Of a stretch of 64,000 nt of DNA, positions 36,821 through 47,700 are shown piece by piece; within the stretch, counting starts at the first letter, position 1, and each line of letters begins with the position of its first letter. Under the pieces are notes generated by a model. It was not told the DNA's origin, made no database searches, and saw nothing but the letters and a program-made list of their open reading frames with translations. The stretch spans positions 1 through 64,000 of the forward strand of contig NZ_JTHN01000041.1 of assembly GCF_001399685.1 (NCBI RefSeq). The letters run 5' to 3'. Position numbers and translations under genes: made by a program. This DNA comes from Paenibacillus sp. A3. GTDB taxonomy: Bacteria > Bacillota > Bacilli > Paenibacillales > NBRC-103111.

Positions 36821-38008
36821 TTACGCCTCCCGCTCCACCAACATCGCAACCCCTTGCCCTCCGCCGATACATAGCGCCGCGAGGCCAAGCTTCCCGTCGC
36901 GTTTGCTCAGCTCATGGAGCAGCGTGACGAGCACGCGGGCACCGCTGGCGCCGATCGGATGGCCGAGCGCGATGGCGCCGCCGTTCACGTTCAGCTTCTC
37001 CCGCGGCACGCCGAGGTCCCGTCCGACCGCAAGCGATTGGGCGGCGAACGCTTCGTTCAGCTCCAGCAGGTCGATGTCGTCCATCGACACGCCGGTTTTG
37101 CCAAGCAGCTTGCGGACCGCATCCACAGGCCCCAGTCCCATGACCGAAGGGTCCAACGCCGCGTGCGCATAGCCTTTAATCCTTGCCAGCGGCTTCAGTC
37201 CGAGCTGCGCTGCCCTGGCCGCCGACATGACGACCAGCGCGGCCGCTCCGTCGTTGATGCCCGACGCGTTCCCCGCGGTCACGGTTCCGTCCTTGCGGAA
37301 CGAAGGGCGAAGCTTGCCGAGCGTCTCCGCCGTCGTACCGTAGCGAGGATGCTCGTCGGTATCGAAGACGACCGGATCGCCTTTTCGCTGTGGAATCGAT
37401 ACGGGGACGATTTCGTCCCGAAAACGTCCCGACTGGATCGCCTGCTCCGCTTTCTGCTGGCTCCAAGCGGCAAATTCGTCCTGCTCTGCACGGGTAAGTT
37501 CATACCGGTCCGCGATATTTTCCGCCGTGATCCCCATATGGATATCGCACATGGCGCACCACAGTCCGTCCCGGACCATCGAATCGACCAGCTTCCCGTC
37601 GCCCATGCGAAGGCCCGAGCGGGCGCCTTCCAGCAAGTACGGCGCTTGGCTCATATTTTCCATTCCGCCCGCCACGACGATATCCGCATCGCCCAGCCGC
37701 ACGCTTTGCGCCGCCAGCATGACGGCCTTGAGGCCGGAACCGCACACCTTGTTCACCGTTACCGCAGGCACCGTATGGGAAAAGCCGCCTTTCAGCCACG
37801 CCTGGCGCGCCGGATTTTGTCCGAGTCCCGCCTGCAGCACGTTGCCCATGATCACCTCATCGACCTGCTCCTCGCTGACGCCCGCCCGCTCCAGCGCATT
37901 CTTGATCACGAGGCTGCCGAGCTCCGTGGCGGGAATGCCCGACAGCGCTCCTTGAAACCCGCCGATCGCCGTACGGACGGCGCTTACGATCACCGCATCG
38001 TTATTCAT
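36821..38008 (-). CDS. acetyl-CoA acetyltransferase (thiolase)
   Basis: 395 residues, full thiolase length. Cys89 in [14 protein letters not shown] is the acyl-carrying nucleophile, His lies in [20 protein letters not shown] and the second Cys (380) in [14 protein letters not shown]. In the degradative direction it splits acetoacetyl-CoA into two acetyl-CoA, the last step of the ketone-body route encoded here. Last gene of the five-gene operon, 40 bases after sco[21 protein letters not shown] identifies the AtoB/Thl type rather than the fatty acid oxidation type. Confidence 0.93.
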   Translation of the reverse strand: MNNDAVIVSAVRTAIGGFQGALSGIPATELGSLVIKNALERAGVSEEQVDEVIMGNVLQAGLGQNPARQAWLKGGFSHTVPAVTVNKVCGSGLKAVMLAAQSVRLGDADIVVAGGMENMSQAPYLLEGARSGLRMGDGKLVDSMVRDGLWCAMCDIHMGITAENIADRYELTRAEQDEFAAWSQQKAEQAIQSGRFRDEIVPVSIPQRKGDPVVFDTDEHPRYGTTAETLGKLRPSFRKDGTVTAGNASGINDGAAALVVMSAARAAQLGLKPLARIKGYAHAALDPSVMGLGPVDAVRKLLGKTGVSMDDIDLLELNEAFAAQSLAVGRDLGVPREKLNVNGGAIALGHPIGASGARVLVTLLHELSKRDGKLGLAALCIGGGQGVAMLVEREA

Positions 38009-38048
38009 GTGAACCTCCTCAAAGCTTTGTTAAACTGACATTTATAAT

Positions 38049-38708
38049 TTAAGCGCCCAATTCCTCCGCCAGCCGGGGATCGACCGTAAACGAAGCTTCT
38101 GTTTTCGCCCGCACCTCGTCCAGCCCTGCGCCGCCCAGCAATTCGACCAGCACCATTCCTTGAGCCGTAAAGTCGAAGACGGCGAGGTCCGTAATGAGCC
38201 GGTGCACGACGCCTTGGCCGGTCAGCGGGAGCGTGCATTCCTTTTTCACTTTGGCTTCCCCGTGCTTGTTGACATGCTCCATAATGACGACGATCCGCTT
38301 GGCTCCGTTTACGAGATCCATCGCGCCGCCCATGCCTTTGACCATCTTGCCGGGAATCATCCAGTTGGCCAGATCGCCCGCTTCGGATACTTCCATCCCG
38401 CCCAAAATCGCCAGATCGATATGGCCGCCGCGAATCATCGCGAACGATTCCGCGCTATCGAAATACGAAGCGCCCGGGATCGCCGTGACCGTTTCTTTCC
38501 CGGCATTGATCAAGTCCGGATCTTCCTCGCCCTGCTTCGGGTACGGTCCGATCCCCAGCAGCCCGTTCTCCGAGTGCAGCATGACGCTCAGCTCGGCCGG
38601 AATTTCGTCGGCGACCAGCGTCGGCATCCCGATGCCCAAATTCACATACATGCCGTCCTGAATTTCCTGAACGGCCCGTTTCACAATTCTGGTTCGGCTA
38701 TCGCTCAT
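38049..38708 (-). CDS. scoB: 3-oxoacid CoA-transferase subunit B
   Basis: 219 residues. The catalytic glutamate is Glu47 in [12 protein letters not shown], the standard CoA-transferase family I active site; [15 protein letters not shown] and [19 protein letters not shown] are conserved. With subunit A it moves CoA from succinyl-CoA to acetoacetate. The start lies 16 bases after the scoA stop, behind AGGAGGG, which couples the two subunits. Confidence 0.93.
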   Translation of the reverse strand: MSDSRTRIVKRAVQEIQDGMYVNLGIGMPTLVADEIPAELSVMLHSENGLLGIGPYPKQGEEDPDLINAGKETVTAIPGASYFDSAESFAMIRGGHIDLAILGGMEVSEAGDLANWMIPGKMVKGMGGAMDLVNGAKRIVVIMEHVNKHGEAKVKKECTLPLTGQGVVHRLITDLAVFDFTAQGMVLVELLGGAGLDEVRAKTEASFTVDPRLAEELGA

Positions 38709-38724
38709 GTGGAACCCTCCTCTT

Positions 38725-39426
38725 TTACACGCTGCGGACCGTTAACCGCTCGATCCGTTTCTCGTAGCTTCCGCCCCGTACAACGCGCTGCACATAAATG
38801 CCCGGCGTATGAATCTCGTCCGGGTCCAGCTCCCCGACGCCTACGATCTCTTCCGCTTCCGCAATCGTAATTTTGCCTGCCGCGGCGGCCATCGGATTGA
38901 AATTGCGGGACGTCTTGCGGAAGACGAGATTCCCCATCGGATCGGCCTTCCAAGCTTTGACCAGCGCAAAATCCCCGACAATCGCCCGCTCCAGCAGGTA
39001 TGTCCGCCCGTCGAACGTCTTGTGCTCCTTGCCTTCCGCAACCGGAGTCCCAACGCCGGTCGCCGTGTAAAAGCCGGGAATCCCCGCGCCGCCTGCCCGA
39101 ATCCGTTCCGCGAGCGAGCCCTGCGGCACCAGCTCGACCTCCAGCTCTCCGCTCAAGAACTGCTTCTCGAACGTTTTGTTCTCCCCCACGTAGGAGGACA
39201 CCATTTTCTTGATTTGCCGGTTGGCCAGCAGCAGCCCCAGCCCCCAGTCGTCGACGCCGCAGTTGTTACTGACGACGGTCAAATCCTTCGTCCCCTGCTC
39301 CTTCAATGCCGCGATCAGATGCTCCGGAATGCCGCACAGCCCGAAGCCGCCGACGATCAGCACGGCTCCGTCTTGAATATCCCGTACGGCTTCCGCCATG
39401 GAGCCCATTACTTTACTTGTGCCCAT
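38725..39426 (-). CDS. scoA: 3-oxoacid CoA-transferase subunit A
   Basis: About 233 residues. [20 protein letters not shown] and [20 protein letters not shown] are the CoA-transferase subunit A motifs; the C-terminus ends in the usual [26 protein letters not shown] precedes the ATG of [14 protein letters not shown]. The open frame continues upstream over the dehydrogenase gene but has no ribosome site or family match there. It partners scoB. Confidence 0.93.
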   Translation of the reverse strand: MGTSKVMGSMAEAVRDIQDGAVLIVGGFGLCGIPEHLIAALKEQGTKDLTVVSNNCGVDDWGLGLLLANRQIKKMVSSYVGENKTFEKQFLSGELEVELVPQGSLAERIRAGGAGIPGFYTATGVGTPVAEGKEHKTFDGRTYLLERAIVGDFALVKAWKADPMGNLVFRKTSRNFNPMAAAAGKITIAEAEEIVGVGELDPDEIHTPGIYVQRVVRGGSYEKRIERLTVRSV

Positions 39427-39461
39427 GTCCTCTCCTCCTCTAAAATCCGGTGAATTATGGT

Positions 39462-40247
39462 TTATTGCGCGGTGTAGCCTCCGTCGATCAGCAGCGATGC
39501 TCCGGTGACGCCCTTCATTTTGTCGCTGGCGATCAGCGCGGCGAATTCGGCGATTTCTTCGACCGATAGCAGCCGCTTTTGCGGGACGAGCGGGTAAATG
39601 ACCTCTTCCAGCACCCGCTCCAGCGGCACCTGACGGGTCTTCGCCAAGTCGTTCAGCTGACCGCGAACGAGCGGCGTATCGACGTAGCCCGGGCACAGCG
39701 CATTGACGGTAATGCCGTGCGCCGCCCCTTCCAGGGCCGCGACCTTCGTGAGGCCGATCAGCCCGTGCTTGGCGCTGTTATAGGCGGCTTTGCCCGCGAA
39801 GCCGATCACTCCGTTGATGGAGGCCATATTGATAATGCGGCCCCAGCCCTGCTCTTTCATGATCGGAAACGCGTGCTTGATCCCGATAAAAGCGCCGGTC
39901 AGCATCACCCTCAGCATGAAGTCGAATTTCTCCACCGGAAAATCCTCGATCGGCGCGACATGCTGCAGGCCCGCATTGTTGACTAGAATGTCCAGTCTCC
40001 CGTAAGCGCCGCGGGCCGCTTCGACCGCAGCGGCAAAATCGCTCTCCCGCGTCACGTCGAGGCTCACGCCCATCGCTTCATGGCCTGAGCTGCGCAGCTC
40101 TTCCGCCGCGCTCTCCGCTTTGTCCCCGTGCATGTCGGAGACGATCACGCGGGCCCCTTCCTTCGCAAAGGTGCGGGCCATTTCCAGGCCGATGCCGCTG
40201 GCGGCCCCCGTAATTAACGCGACTTTATTCGTTAAGAAATTTCCCAT
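39462..40247 (-). CDS. 3-hydroxybutyrate dehydrogenase (SDR family)
   Basis: 261 residues, classical short-chain dehydrogenase. The NAD site is [14 protein letters not shown], the structural motif NNAGLQHV, the catalytic Ser lies in [11 protein letters not shown] and the Tyr/Lys pair in [10 protein letters not shown]. The [16 protein letters not shown] loop is typical of 3-hydroxybutyrate dehydrogenases. It oxidises D-3-hydroxybutyrate to acetoacetate, feeding scoAB. The operon order (permease, dehydrogenase, scoA, scoB, thiolase) resembles the B. subtilis yxjC-scoAB-yxjF region, which supports the substrate call. Confidence 0.9.
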   Translation of the reverse strand: MGNFLTNKVALITGAASGIGLEMARTFAKEGARVIVSDMHGDKAESAAEELRSSGHEAMGVSLDVTRESDFAAAVEAARGAYGRLDILVNNAGLQHVAPIEDFPVEKFDFMLRVMLTGAFIGIKHAFPIMKEQGWGRIINMASINGVIGFAGKAAYNSAKHGLIGLTKVAALEGAAHGITVNALCPGYVDTPLVRGQLNDLAKTRQVPLERVLEEVIYPLVPQKRLLSVEEIAEFAALIASDKMKGVTGASLLIDGGYTAQ

Positions 40248-40273
40248 AGTCCATCCCTCCGCTGGGTATGTAA

Positions 40274-41653
40274 TTAAATGTACGAGAAGATCACGGCCAA
40301 AATGAGCACGGTCAACGTTTTCAGCACGGTAACCGCAAAAATGTCCTTGTACGATTGGCGATGCGTCAAGCCGGTAATCGCCAGCAGCGTGATCACCGCG
40401 CCGTTATGAGGCAGCGTATCCATGCCCCCGGAGGCCATGGACGCGATCCGGTGCAGCAGCTCCGGGCTGATGCCCGCCGCTTGAGCCGCGGCCAGGTACG
40501 TTTTGCCCATCACTTCGAGCGCGATGGACAATCCGCCGGAGGCCGAGCCGGTTACGCCCGCGAGGATGTTTACCGATATCGCTTCGGAGATGAGCGGCTG
40601 CGAGCTTATCCCCATAATCCAGTTCTGAATCAACTTAAAGCCGGGCAGCGTTTTGACCACGTTCCCGAAGCCGACCTCCGAGGCGGTATTGAAAATCGCC
40701 AGCAGCGACCCCATCGCCGCCGCCGTCAGTCCGGCCGCCAGCTTGCTCTGCACATGGCGAATATTAATGCACAGGGCGCTGACGATACCGATACACAGCG
40801 CGATAATGAGCGCCCAAGATGATGCAACCGTTTTCACATTGGCGATATTAAACGATTTCAGCAGCTCCGCGTTGTACCAGGTCGTTACGTCCAAAAAGCC
40901 GCGGCTGAGCAAATAGTTGAAGACGAGCACGAGCAGCAGCGGCAGCACGGAGATCCACAGGCTCGGATACGTCTGATTTTCCAGCAGCTCCGGCTCGTTC
41001 TTATGATCCGTTCCGTACCCTTCCCCGGCAGCTTCGGCCTGCTTGCGCCGGCGTTCCAGCCACCAGAGCCCTCCGAAAAACACCATCAGACTACCGACGA
41101 TCCCGACAACCGGCGCGGCATAAGCGTCCGTCCCGAAATAGCTGGTCGGAATAATATTTTGAATTTGCGGCGTGCCCGGCAGCGCATCCATCGTAAACGT
41201 AAACGCGCCAAGCGCGATTGTCCCCGGAATTAACCGTTTCGGCACGTTCGCTTCACGGAAAATCGCCACGGCAAACGGATACACCGCAAACGCGACCACG
41301 AACAACGATACGCCGCCGTACGTTAGCACCGCACAGGCCAGGATAACGGACAGAATCGCCCGCTTCGAGCCGAGCGCCCGCACGATGGACTGCGCAATGG
41401 AAGCCGCCGCCCCGTTCATTTCCATCACTTTACCGAAAATAGCCCCCAGCAGAAATATGGGGAAAAAGTTTTTTACATAGTTGGCCGCGTTCGTCATATA
41501 CGTTTCCGTATAGCTGGGCATGAGCGCATTGCCCGAGATGACGACGGCCAGCAAGGTGAAAATCGGAGCAAATACAATGACCGGATAGCCCCGGTAAGCA
41601 AAAAACATGAGCAATCCCAAAGCGAACACAATGGCCAGAACTTCGATGATCAT
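40274..41653 (-). CDS. GntP-family permease, probable 3-hydroxybutyrate uptake
   Basis: 459 residues, about twelve to fourteen membrane segments. AIFGKVMEMNGAAASIAQSI and TYGGVSLFVVAFAVYPFAVA fit the GntP family; ASMASGGMDTLPHNGAVITL near the C-terminus is highly conserved. GntP members carry gluconate or small hydroxy acids. As first gene of the ketone-body operon, and similar in position to B. subtilis YxjC, it most likely imports hydroxybutyrate or acetoacetate. A divergent LysR gene lies 234 bases away. Confidence 0.9.
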   Translation of the reverse strand: MIIEVLAIVFALGLLMFFAYRGYPVIVFAPIFTLLAVVISGNALMPSYTETYMTNAANYVKNFFPIFLLGAIFGKVMEMNGAAASIAQSIVRALGSKRAILSVILACAVLTYGGVSLFVVAFAVYPFAVAIFREANVPKRLIPGTIALGAFTFTMDALPGTPQIQNIIPTSYFGTDAYAAPVVGIVGSLMVFFGGLWWLERRRKQAEAAGEGYGTDHKNEPELLENQTYPSLWISVLPLLLVLVFNYLLSRGFLDVTTWYNAELLKSFNIANVKTVASSWALIIALCIGIVSALCINIRHVQSKLAAGLTAAAMGSLLAIFNTASEVGFGNVVKTLPGFKLIQNWIMGISSQPLISEAISVNILAGVTGSASGGLSIALEVMGKTYLAAAQAAGISPELLHRIASMASGGMDTLPHNGAVITLLAITGLTHRQSYKDIFAVTVLKTLTVLILAVIFSYI

Positions 41654-41887
41654 CTCGCGCTTGTCCTCTTTTCTTCTCTAAGATGAATACATTGCAAACC
41701 CTTCCAAAGATAGCGATTACAAAACCTCAAAGCACCGGTTTGCCGAAGCTGTGTTGTTCTGGAAATTTTGCATCCCGAAATTGGAAGTTCTCGCGGCTAT
41801 TCCAGTTTACAATGAGGAACGTCACGAGGTAAAATTCATACATCGAATAACAACGATGCCAAAAAATTATAGGTGGGGATGAGTTTT

Positions 41888-42793
41888 TTGGATTTGCGAA
41901 ATTTGACTTATCTTCTTGAGGTCGCCAAGCTGCAAAATTTCACCAAAGCTGCGGAAGCGCTTCATATGACGCAGCCGACGTTAAGCAAGCTGGTCCGGAG
42001 CATGGAAGAAGAGCTGGGCGTTACGTTGTTCGATCGGTCGGGCAAGCAGGTCAAATTAACCGATGCGGGCAGCGCGGCGATCCAGCAAATCCATCATATC
42101 CTTCAAGCGGTGAACGATCTGTATATTACGCTGGACGACGTTTCCCAGCTCAAGACCGGAACGCTCACGATCGGACTGCCTCCCGTGATCAGCTCCGTTT
42201 TTTTCCCGCGCGTCGTCGCGCCGTTTCAGAAGCTGTACCCCCGTCTCCAATTCGAGATGGTCGAAGAAGGCGCCAAAAGCGTCGAGCAGCGGGTCCTGAA
42301 CGGGTCGATCGATTTGGGCGTCGTCATTTCTCCCGACGAGGAAGCCGGCTTCGGGACGATGCCCTTTATCCGGCAGCACTTGGCGCTGGTGCTCCACCGT
42401 TCGCACCCGCTGGCGGAGAATCCCCCTGTGAAGCTGGCCGACCTGAGCCGGGAGCCGTTCCTCATGTTCGCCAAAGGCTTCGGCGTCCGCCATCACGTGC
42501 TCGAAGCGTGCCACCAGGCCGGCTTTCATCCGCTCATCGCGCACGAAAGCTCGCAATGGGATTTGCTTGTGGAAATGGTCGCTGCCGAACTGGGCATCGC
42601 CCTGCTGCCCGAAGCGATCTGTTCCAAAGTCGTGAACCCGGACGTCCGGGTGCTGCCGATGACGAATCCGGCCATTCCGTGGAATCTCGTCGTCATTTGG
42701 AACAAAGAGCGCTATGTTTCCTACGCGATGCGCGAATTTCTCCGGTTCGTCGAGCAAACCTCCGGCACGGCTGGCGGTGAGCCCGTTTGTTGA
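41888..42793 (+). CDS. LysR-family transcriptional regulator
   Basis: About 301 residues. The HTH spans about 1-60 (NFTKAAEALHMTQPTLSKLV) and a LysR substrate-binding domain follows (GTLTIGLPPVISSVFFPRVV, LALVLHRSHPLAENPPV). The preferred start is a TTG giving MDLRNLTYLLEVAK, the classical LysR N-terminus, nine bases after AGGTGGGG. In-frame GTG and ATG codons upstream overlap that ribosome site. It is divergent from the ketone-body operon and probably controls it in response to a pathway acid; this is inference from position. Confidence 0.88.
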   Translation: MDLRNLTYLLEVAKLQNFTKAAEALHMTQPTLSKLVRSMEEELGVTLFDRSGKQVKLTDAGSAAIQQIHHILQAVNDLYITLDDVSQLKTGTLTIGLPPVISSVFFPRVVAPFQKLYPRLQFEMVEEGAKSVEQRVLNGSIDLGVVISPDEEAGFGTMPFIRQHLALVLHRSHPLAENPPVKLADLSREPFLMFAKGFGVRHHVLEACHQAGFHPLIAHESSQWDLLVEMVAAELGIALLPEAICSKVVNPDVRVLPMTNPAIPWNLVVIWNKERYVSYAMREFLRFVEQTSGTAGGEPVC

Positions 42794-43224
42794 AAAAATT
42801 ATATGTGGTCTATCTTGTAGTCTTTTTTGCAATCTCCATCGGTGCAATTGTTATCGGGAATTACGGAATTAACGATCAGAAAAGCCACATTTATGTATTG
42901 CCGGACGGTTATACGGGATGGGTCGAAATCAGATATGAGCAGGAAAGCAGTCCACCGCTAATTCGCGAGGGGAAGGAGTATGTCCATCTCATTCCTCGCA
43001 CGGGGATTTTGAATACGTCGGATTCGCCAACATCGGGAGAAATGAAATTTTATTATCTCGACGAGCAGGGTAACCGTAAAAGAATTGAGCTTGACATGAT
43101 CCGCACCCAGGCGATGAAAACGAAATTCGTTCTTACCTCAAAGGGAACCACGGAAGAACTCTCAGTCAATGTTTTTTTCGTCGGTACGGAACAGCAATGG
43201 AATGAGGAGAGAAGCCGCAATTGA
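42787..43224 (+). CDS. hypothetical membrane-anchored protein (DUF6843-like)
   Basis: 145 residues. One N-terminal membrane helix (YVVYLVVFFAISIGAIVIG) is followed by an external beta-rich domain with HIYVLPDGYTGWVEIRYEQE and EYVHLIPRTGILNTSD. That text is reminiscent of the DUF6843 group of Bacillus exported proteins, recalled rather than searched. The start is a TTG overlapping the LysR stop (a second in-frame TTG follows one codon later), so it is translationally coupled. Base composition is AT-richer than the LysR gene. Function unknown. Confidence 0.65.
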   Translation: MLKKLYVVYLVVFFAISIGAIVIGNYGINDQKSHIYVLPDGYTGWVEIRYEQESSPPLIREGKEYVHLIPRTGILNTSDSPTSGEMKFYYLDEQGNRKRIELDMIRTQAMKTKFVLTSKGTTEELSVNVFFVGTEQQWNEERSRN

Positions 43225-43244
43225 AGCGGGCTAAAACAAATCAC

Positions 43245-43274
43245 GGGGCCGCCGCGGATCAATCGGGTGGCCCC
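43245..43274. terminator. GC-rich hairpin between convergent genes
   Basis: GGGGCCGCC pairs with GGTGGCCCC (nine pairs, one G-U) around 12 bases. No T-run follows, so its terminator role is uncertain. Confidence 0.4.
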
Positions 43275-43297
43275 ATTAACGCTTGATTCCGTCCGAG

Positions 43298-44005
43298 TTA
43301 GATCGGTGCTTTTGTCAATTGAATTAACTTGTATAAACAAGATATCCCGCACATTTGGGACTCGATCCTCTTATCTTGGAAAGTTCGGATTTTCTCAGCT
43401 ATCTTCATGAGCATCTGCAGATCCGTATGTTCGGTAGTGGCGATTGATTGTTTGAATTTTACGGTTTCCTCCGAATAAACAGAGTTTTGAAGCACTTGGA
43501 TCAACCTGACTTTTAGCAGATGAGCTCCATCGTAACAACGATAACGGTTTTCAGGGTCTCGGTACACCGTTACATAACCTGCTTGGTCCCAGTAGCGAAT
43601 CGTCGATTTAGGTACATGAGTCAGCTCGGATACTTCGTGGATGGTGAAGCGTTCCTTTGCATATGGAGATGCATTTTCGTTCACTTGTCGTCGAATATCC
43701 TCGATCAACTTCTCTAATTTCTCTTTGTCCTCGTATAAAGCGACTTCCTTTTCCCTAATGACCCACAAAGCATCATGCGTCTTGTCCTGCCGAAGATAAT
43801 GAAGCACTTCGGTTGTCACTTCCATCCCAAAAGCCGGAGCCATGGCTTGAATACATGCCAAGTATGTTGCATGCAGGTCCGTATAAATACGATAGCCATT
43901 GACGGATCGTTCTGCTGGAGGAATGAGGCCTTTGGCCTCGTAATTCCGTAAGGTGCTGGCGCTAATCTTGAATGTGGCCGCCATTTTTTTTGGACGCATT
44001 GTCAA
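43298..44005 (-). CDS. MerR-family regulator with two HTH domains
   Basis: 235 residues with two MerR-type winged helices in one chain: residues about 8-60 (TFKISASTLRNYEAKGLIPP then AERSVNGYRIY) and about 118-170 (FTIHEVSELTHVPKSTIRYW then DQAGYVTVYRDPENRYRCYD), joined by a helical, charged linker with YEDKEKLEKLIEDI. Usual MerR proteins have one. It lacks a metal-binding cysteine pair at the C-terminus (only CGISC). A TTG start eight bases after AGGGGAGAG is preferred; an ATG lies two codons on. It is divergent from an unknown gene and AT-rich. Confidence 0.82.
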   Translation of the reverse strand: MTMRPKKMAATFKISASTLRNYEAKGLIPPAERSVNGYRIYTDLHATYLACIQAMAPAFGMEVTTEVLHYLRQDKTHDALWVIREKEVALYEDKEKLEKLIEDIRRQVNENASPYAKERFTIHEVSELTHVPKSTIRYWDQAGYVTVYRDPENRYRCYDGAHLLKVRLIQVLQNSVYSEETVKFKQSIATTEHTDLQMLMKIAEKIRTFQDKRIESQMCGISCLYKLIQLTKAPI

Positions 44006-44156
44006 CTCGCGATCTCTCCCCTAAAAAGATCAGAATAAAGTTACTTGTAAGGTTTTCTGGAATTACATTTGTTTTCCCTTCTCATTTTGCGGTAAACCTT
44101 TCAATTGGCTTGTATGTTATAGAATAAAAGTAGATTTGAGAAAGAGGTGTATGATG

Positions 44157-44645
44157 ATGAGTAAACAATTTCCAACCTACCATTATGACATGACGATCGA
44201 AGAAATCGGTGTGGAAGGCAACCGATACATTGCATCTGAATGGAGGGCCTTGTACGAGTCGATGTATGTACAATTGACTGCTGCTTTTCTTGAAATCGAG
44301 GATGCAGCGTATGGTCTTTTCTTGGATCAACTGATGCCAGTTGTATTTGAGAGGATGGAAGAGGCTGGATTCGAAGTATCGGATACCCTTGAGGAGGACG
44401 ATTTTGTCATCGGCAAAAACTTGATTTTTCGAAACTCACTTGAAAAATGGGGATCGGAAGACAACAGATCGCGTGTATTCTGGAACGTTGTCCGAAATAA
44501 GCAAGGTCAACCGATTGGAACTTTGCTGACAGATATTCCCCACTCTCATTTGAAGTTTGATATCCCTTCAGCACCGGTGTTTTACACGATACGGGAGAGC
44601 GTCAAGGAGCAGATCGTTCAAGGGATTCGGCAACTCAAGGAGTAG
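44157..44645 (+). CDS. hypothetical protein, partner of the MerR gene
   Basis: About 162 residues, cytoplasmic, acidic, with no domain I recognise. Features are MTIEEIGVEGNRYIASEWRA, VFERMEEAGFEVSDTLEEDD and a conserved-looking centre VFWNVVRNKQGQPIGTLLTD. Three ATG codons occur in a row; the last gives the best spacing (seven bases) from AAAGAGGTG. It is divergent from the double-HTH MerR gene across 151 bases and likely its target. Codon use is AT-richer than the surrounding genes, as in a recently acquired pair. Confidence 0.6.
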   Translation: MSKQFPTYHYDMTIEEIGVEGNRYIASEWRALYESMYVQLTAAFLEIEDAAYGLFLDQLMPVVFERMEEAGFEVSDTLEEDDFVIGKNLIFRNSLEKWGSEDNRSRVFWNVVRNKQGQPIGTLLTDIPHSHLKFDIPSAPVFYTIRESVKEQIVQGIRQLKE

Positions 44646-44702
44646 TGGGGGGAAAGAAGTTTGAAGATCAACGAAATATTAAACAGAGAACGATAGTTTA
44701 AC

Positions 44703-44752
44703 AATAAGGGGTTTCACATATTAGATATGTCTAGTATGCGAAACCCCTTATT
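44703..44752. terminator. bidirectional terminator
   Basis: AATAAGGGGTTTC pairs with GAAACCCCTTATT (13 perfect pairs) around a 24-base loop with its own ACATA/TATGT stem. It serves the convergent unknown gene and the surface phosphoesterase gene. Confidence 0.85.
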
Positions 44753-44777
44753 TAATATAGATTTTTAACAGGATGAA

Positions 44778-47700
44778 TTACAGCTTCTTGAAGATCCGGT
44801 ACAGGATGACGGCCGTCTCGGCTCTTGTCGCCTGTCCCTGCGGATTCAGTCCGCTGCCGTTGCCTTCCACGATACCGGCTTTGACCATAGCGGCTACGCC
44901 GTTCGTTGCGTACGAAGAAACGGCGGCTTTGTCGCTATAGGAAGCCAGATCTGCCGCAGCTCCGCGAATTTCAAGCTTTTTGGAAACGTCCAGCGCTCTT
45001 GCCGTAAGCACCATCAAATCTTGTCTCGATATTTTTTCTTTCGGGTTGAATTTATTGTCTCCCACCCCGTCGGTAATGCCCAGCTTCTTCGCAATGCCGA
45101 GAGCTTGATAATAATAGTCGCTCGGATTGACATCGCTGAAGTTGGAATCGAAGTCGCCTTTCAAACCAAGAGCACGCACCAACAGGGTGATAAAATCCGC
45201 TCTCGTTATGTTTTGGCCCGGCTCAAACGTCGTGTCGGAGGTGCCTTGAATAATTCCTTTGGAAGCCAGCACGGCAATCGCTTCGCTGGCCCACGAGTAG
45301 CTCTCCGTCACATCGCGGAACGGATTTGCCGCCGGTACAGGCGTCGGAGCCGTTGGCGTTTCCTTGCCCGGCTGCGGAGATGCCGGCTGCTCCGGCTTCG
45401 GCTGCTCCGGTTTAGCCGGGGTTCCCGGACTGGCCCCGCTGCCACTTCCGTTGCTGCTGCCTCCACTGTTGTCATCGTCGCTCGAAGACGAGCTTTCGGT
45501 CCGCACGGTAACGCTCGGACCAGCCGTCCAATTCCCCGCAGCGTCTACCGCCTCGACTTGGAACGTATAGCGGGTATCGCTGCTCAGACCTGTCATGCGG
45601 TACGACAGCTTGTCGCCGGGCAGCTTGACCAGCTCTTGATCCCCGTGCTTGATCCGGTAGCCGGTAACCGCCACATTGTCCGCCGCGGCGTTCCAGCTTA
45701 ACGTTACCGCCGTATCCGTCACATCCGCCGCCTTCAGCGCGCTTCCCTCCGGCCATACCGGAGCCGCTTTATCCGTGGTGCCGTCCGTCGGCGCAGCGCC
45801 CGTCGTGAAGCCCCAGATGTCCGACAGCGATTGTCCGCTATTGTTGTCCGCTGCCTGCACGTACCATTGGTAGTAGCTTTGCGGCTGCAGACCGCTCCAA
45901 ACGACGGATGCCTCCTGGCCTCCGGCCACCTGAGCCGCCTGACCGATGGCTTGGTCCGTATACACGCTGATGCTCATGTAGTCCGTCGCCACGCGCTTCT
46001 GCATCGGCGTCAGGTTTACGTCCAGCTCAAGCTCGTCCTTGCCTGGATACTCCTTCGGATCGTAGTAGTTGTAGTCGTCCAAATACGGCGAATACGTTTT
46101 AACGTAAATTTTGTTCTTGTTTACATCGAATTGCAGCAGGCGAATGTAGCCGAGCCCGCCTTTTTCGGCTCCTTGATAATCCGCAAGCATCTGGTAGACG
46201 GTGCGGTCCGGTTTGCCGTCGCCGTCGTCGTCGATCGGATCGATTTTCGTTTCCGCATCGTGATAGTGGCCGCTCAAGACGGCAATGACGTTTTTGTTCG
46301 GGACGACGACCTTCTCGTAAATTTTATCCGCAATCGGGGCCCGGTTGCCAGAGACGAGCAAAAATTCATGGAAGTTCAAAATCGCTCTGCGGTCCGGGTA
46401 CTGCTTCAGCACCTCGTCCATCCACTGAATTTCGGCATCGCCGATGTTCCAGCCCATGTAGACGAAAATAAAGTCGTTGCCGCCCGCGGAAACCAGATCG
46501 TAATGACCGCGGTTGTTCTGATAAGACCCGCCGAAGGTCGGCTGCTTCTTGAACCGGTCCTCGCCAAAATATTTCCAGTACTGCGTATAGTCCGACAGCT
46601 GATGGGACACGTCATGATTGCCCGCAAGCACGCCGTAAGGAACTTTCGCATCCTCCAACACCTTCATATTCTGGTCCGCTTCGATCCACTGGTACTCTTT
46701 GTCCGCTTCATCCACAATATCGCCGGTATGGACGACGTATTTGATTTTCATCGCGTCCTGATTATCGGCAATCCACTTCACGTTGCGCCGGTAAATTTCC
46801 GGATAGCTTTCCGAGTAATACTGCGTGTCGGACATCCACAAGAACGAAAAATCGTACGGCTGCTGCGATACCGGAAGCTCGTCCTGCACGATCAATTGGA
46901 GCGTGCCGTTCGTATTGTACTCCCCGGCGGTTACGGTAGCGGTCAATGTAAAATCTTCCGCCCCCGCCACCTTGCTGTCGAGCATCGTCCACTGCTGCGC
47001 TTTCGGGCTCCAGCCGTACAAGCTGACCTTGCGGCCTTCGAGCGATTTACCCTGCCACTCCACCTTCACGCGGTCCGTCACTTGAACGGACGGGTCCAGC
47101 TTCGCTTCGAAACGATGGTACGGGAATTGACCGACCGAGTCGTCGATCAGATAGTCGCCGTCCACAGCGCCGATCTTCCGGTAGTCTTCCTCGGTGAACG
47201 CCTTCTCCCCCGCCAGCTCCAGCTGCTTCGGCGGCTCGATATCCGCCGCGCCCCGCTTGGCGGTCAAACCGGCCCGATGGCTGCCGCCATAGTGGAACCC
47301 GCGATAGAACGCCACGTTCATCGCGTCGTTGTTCGGGTCCGCGACCTTCACCTTCAGCACGGCGTTCGGATCGACACCGGTCTGCCCGTCGACAGGCGCC
47401 ACAACCGTCGGCTTATGCGGATCCTCCTCCGGTACCTCGAAGCTGACCGTGCTCTCCGCCTTGTTGCCCACGTTGTCCGCCGCCCGGATCACGAGCGTAT
47501 GCGTCCCCTTGCCAAGCTGCGAAGAGGTCGTCGCATACGGCAGCGTAACCGGCTTTCCGTTCAAAACCGCCTCGACGGCTTTCAGGCCCGTCAACGCATC
47601 CGTCACCTTCGCATCGAGCGTAATCGCTCCCCGGTACACCTTGCCGCTTTCGACCGAAGGCTCGATGACCGGAGCGGTGTTGTCAACCGTCACGTTGGCC

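Noticed and set aside
39427-39696. N-terminal extension of scoA
   Set aside because: It reads through the dehydrogenase gene out of frame; GGAGGAG marks the ATG at 39426.
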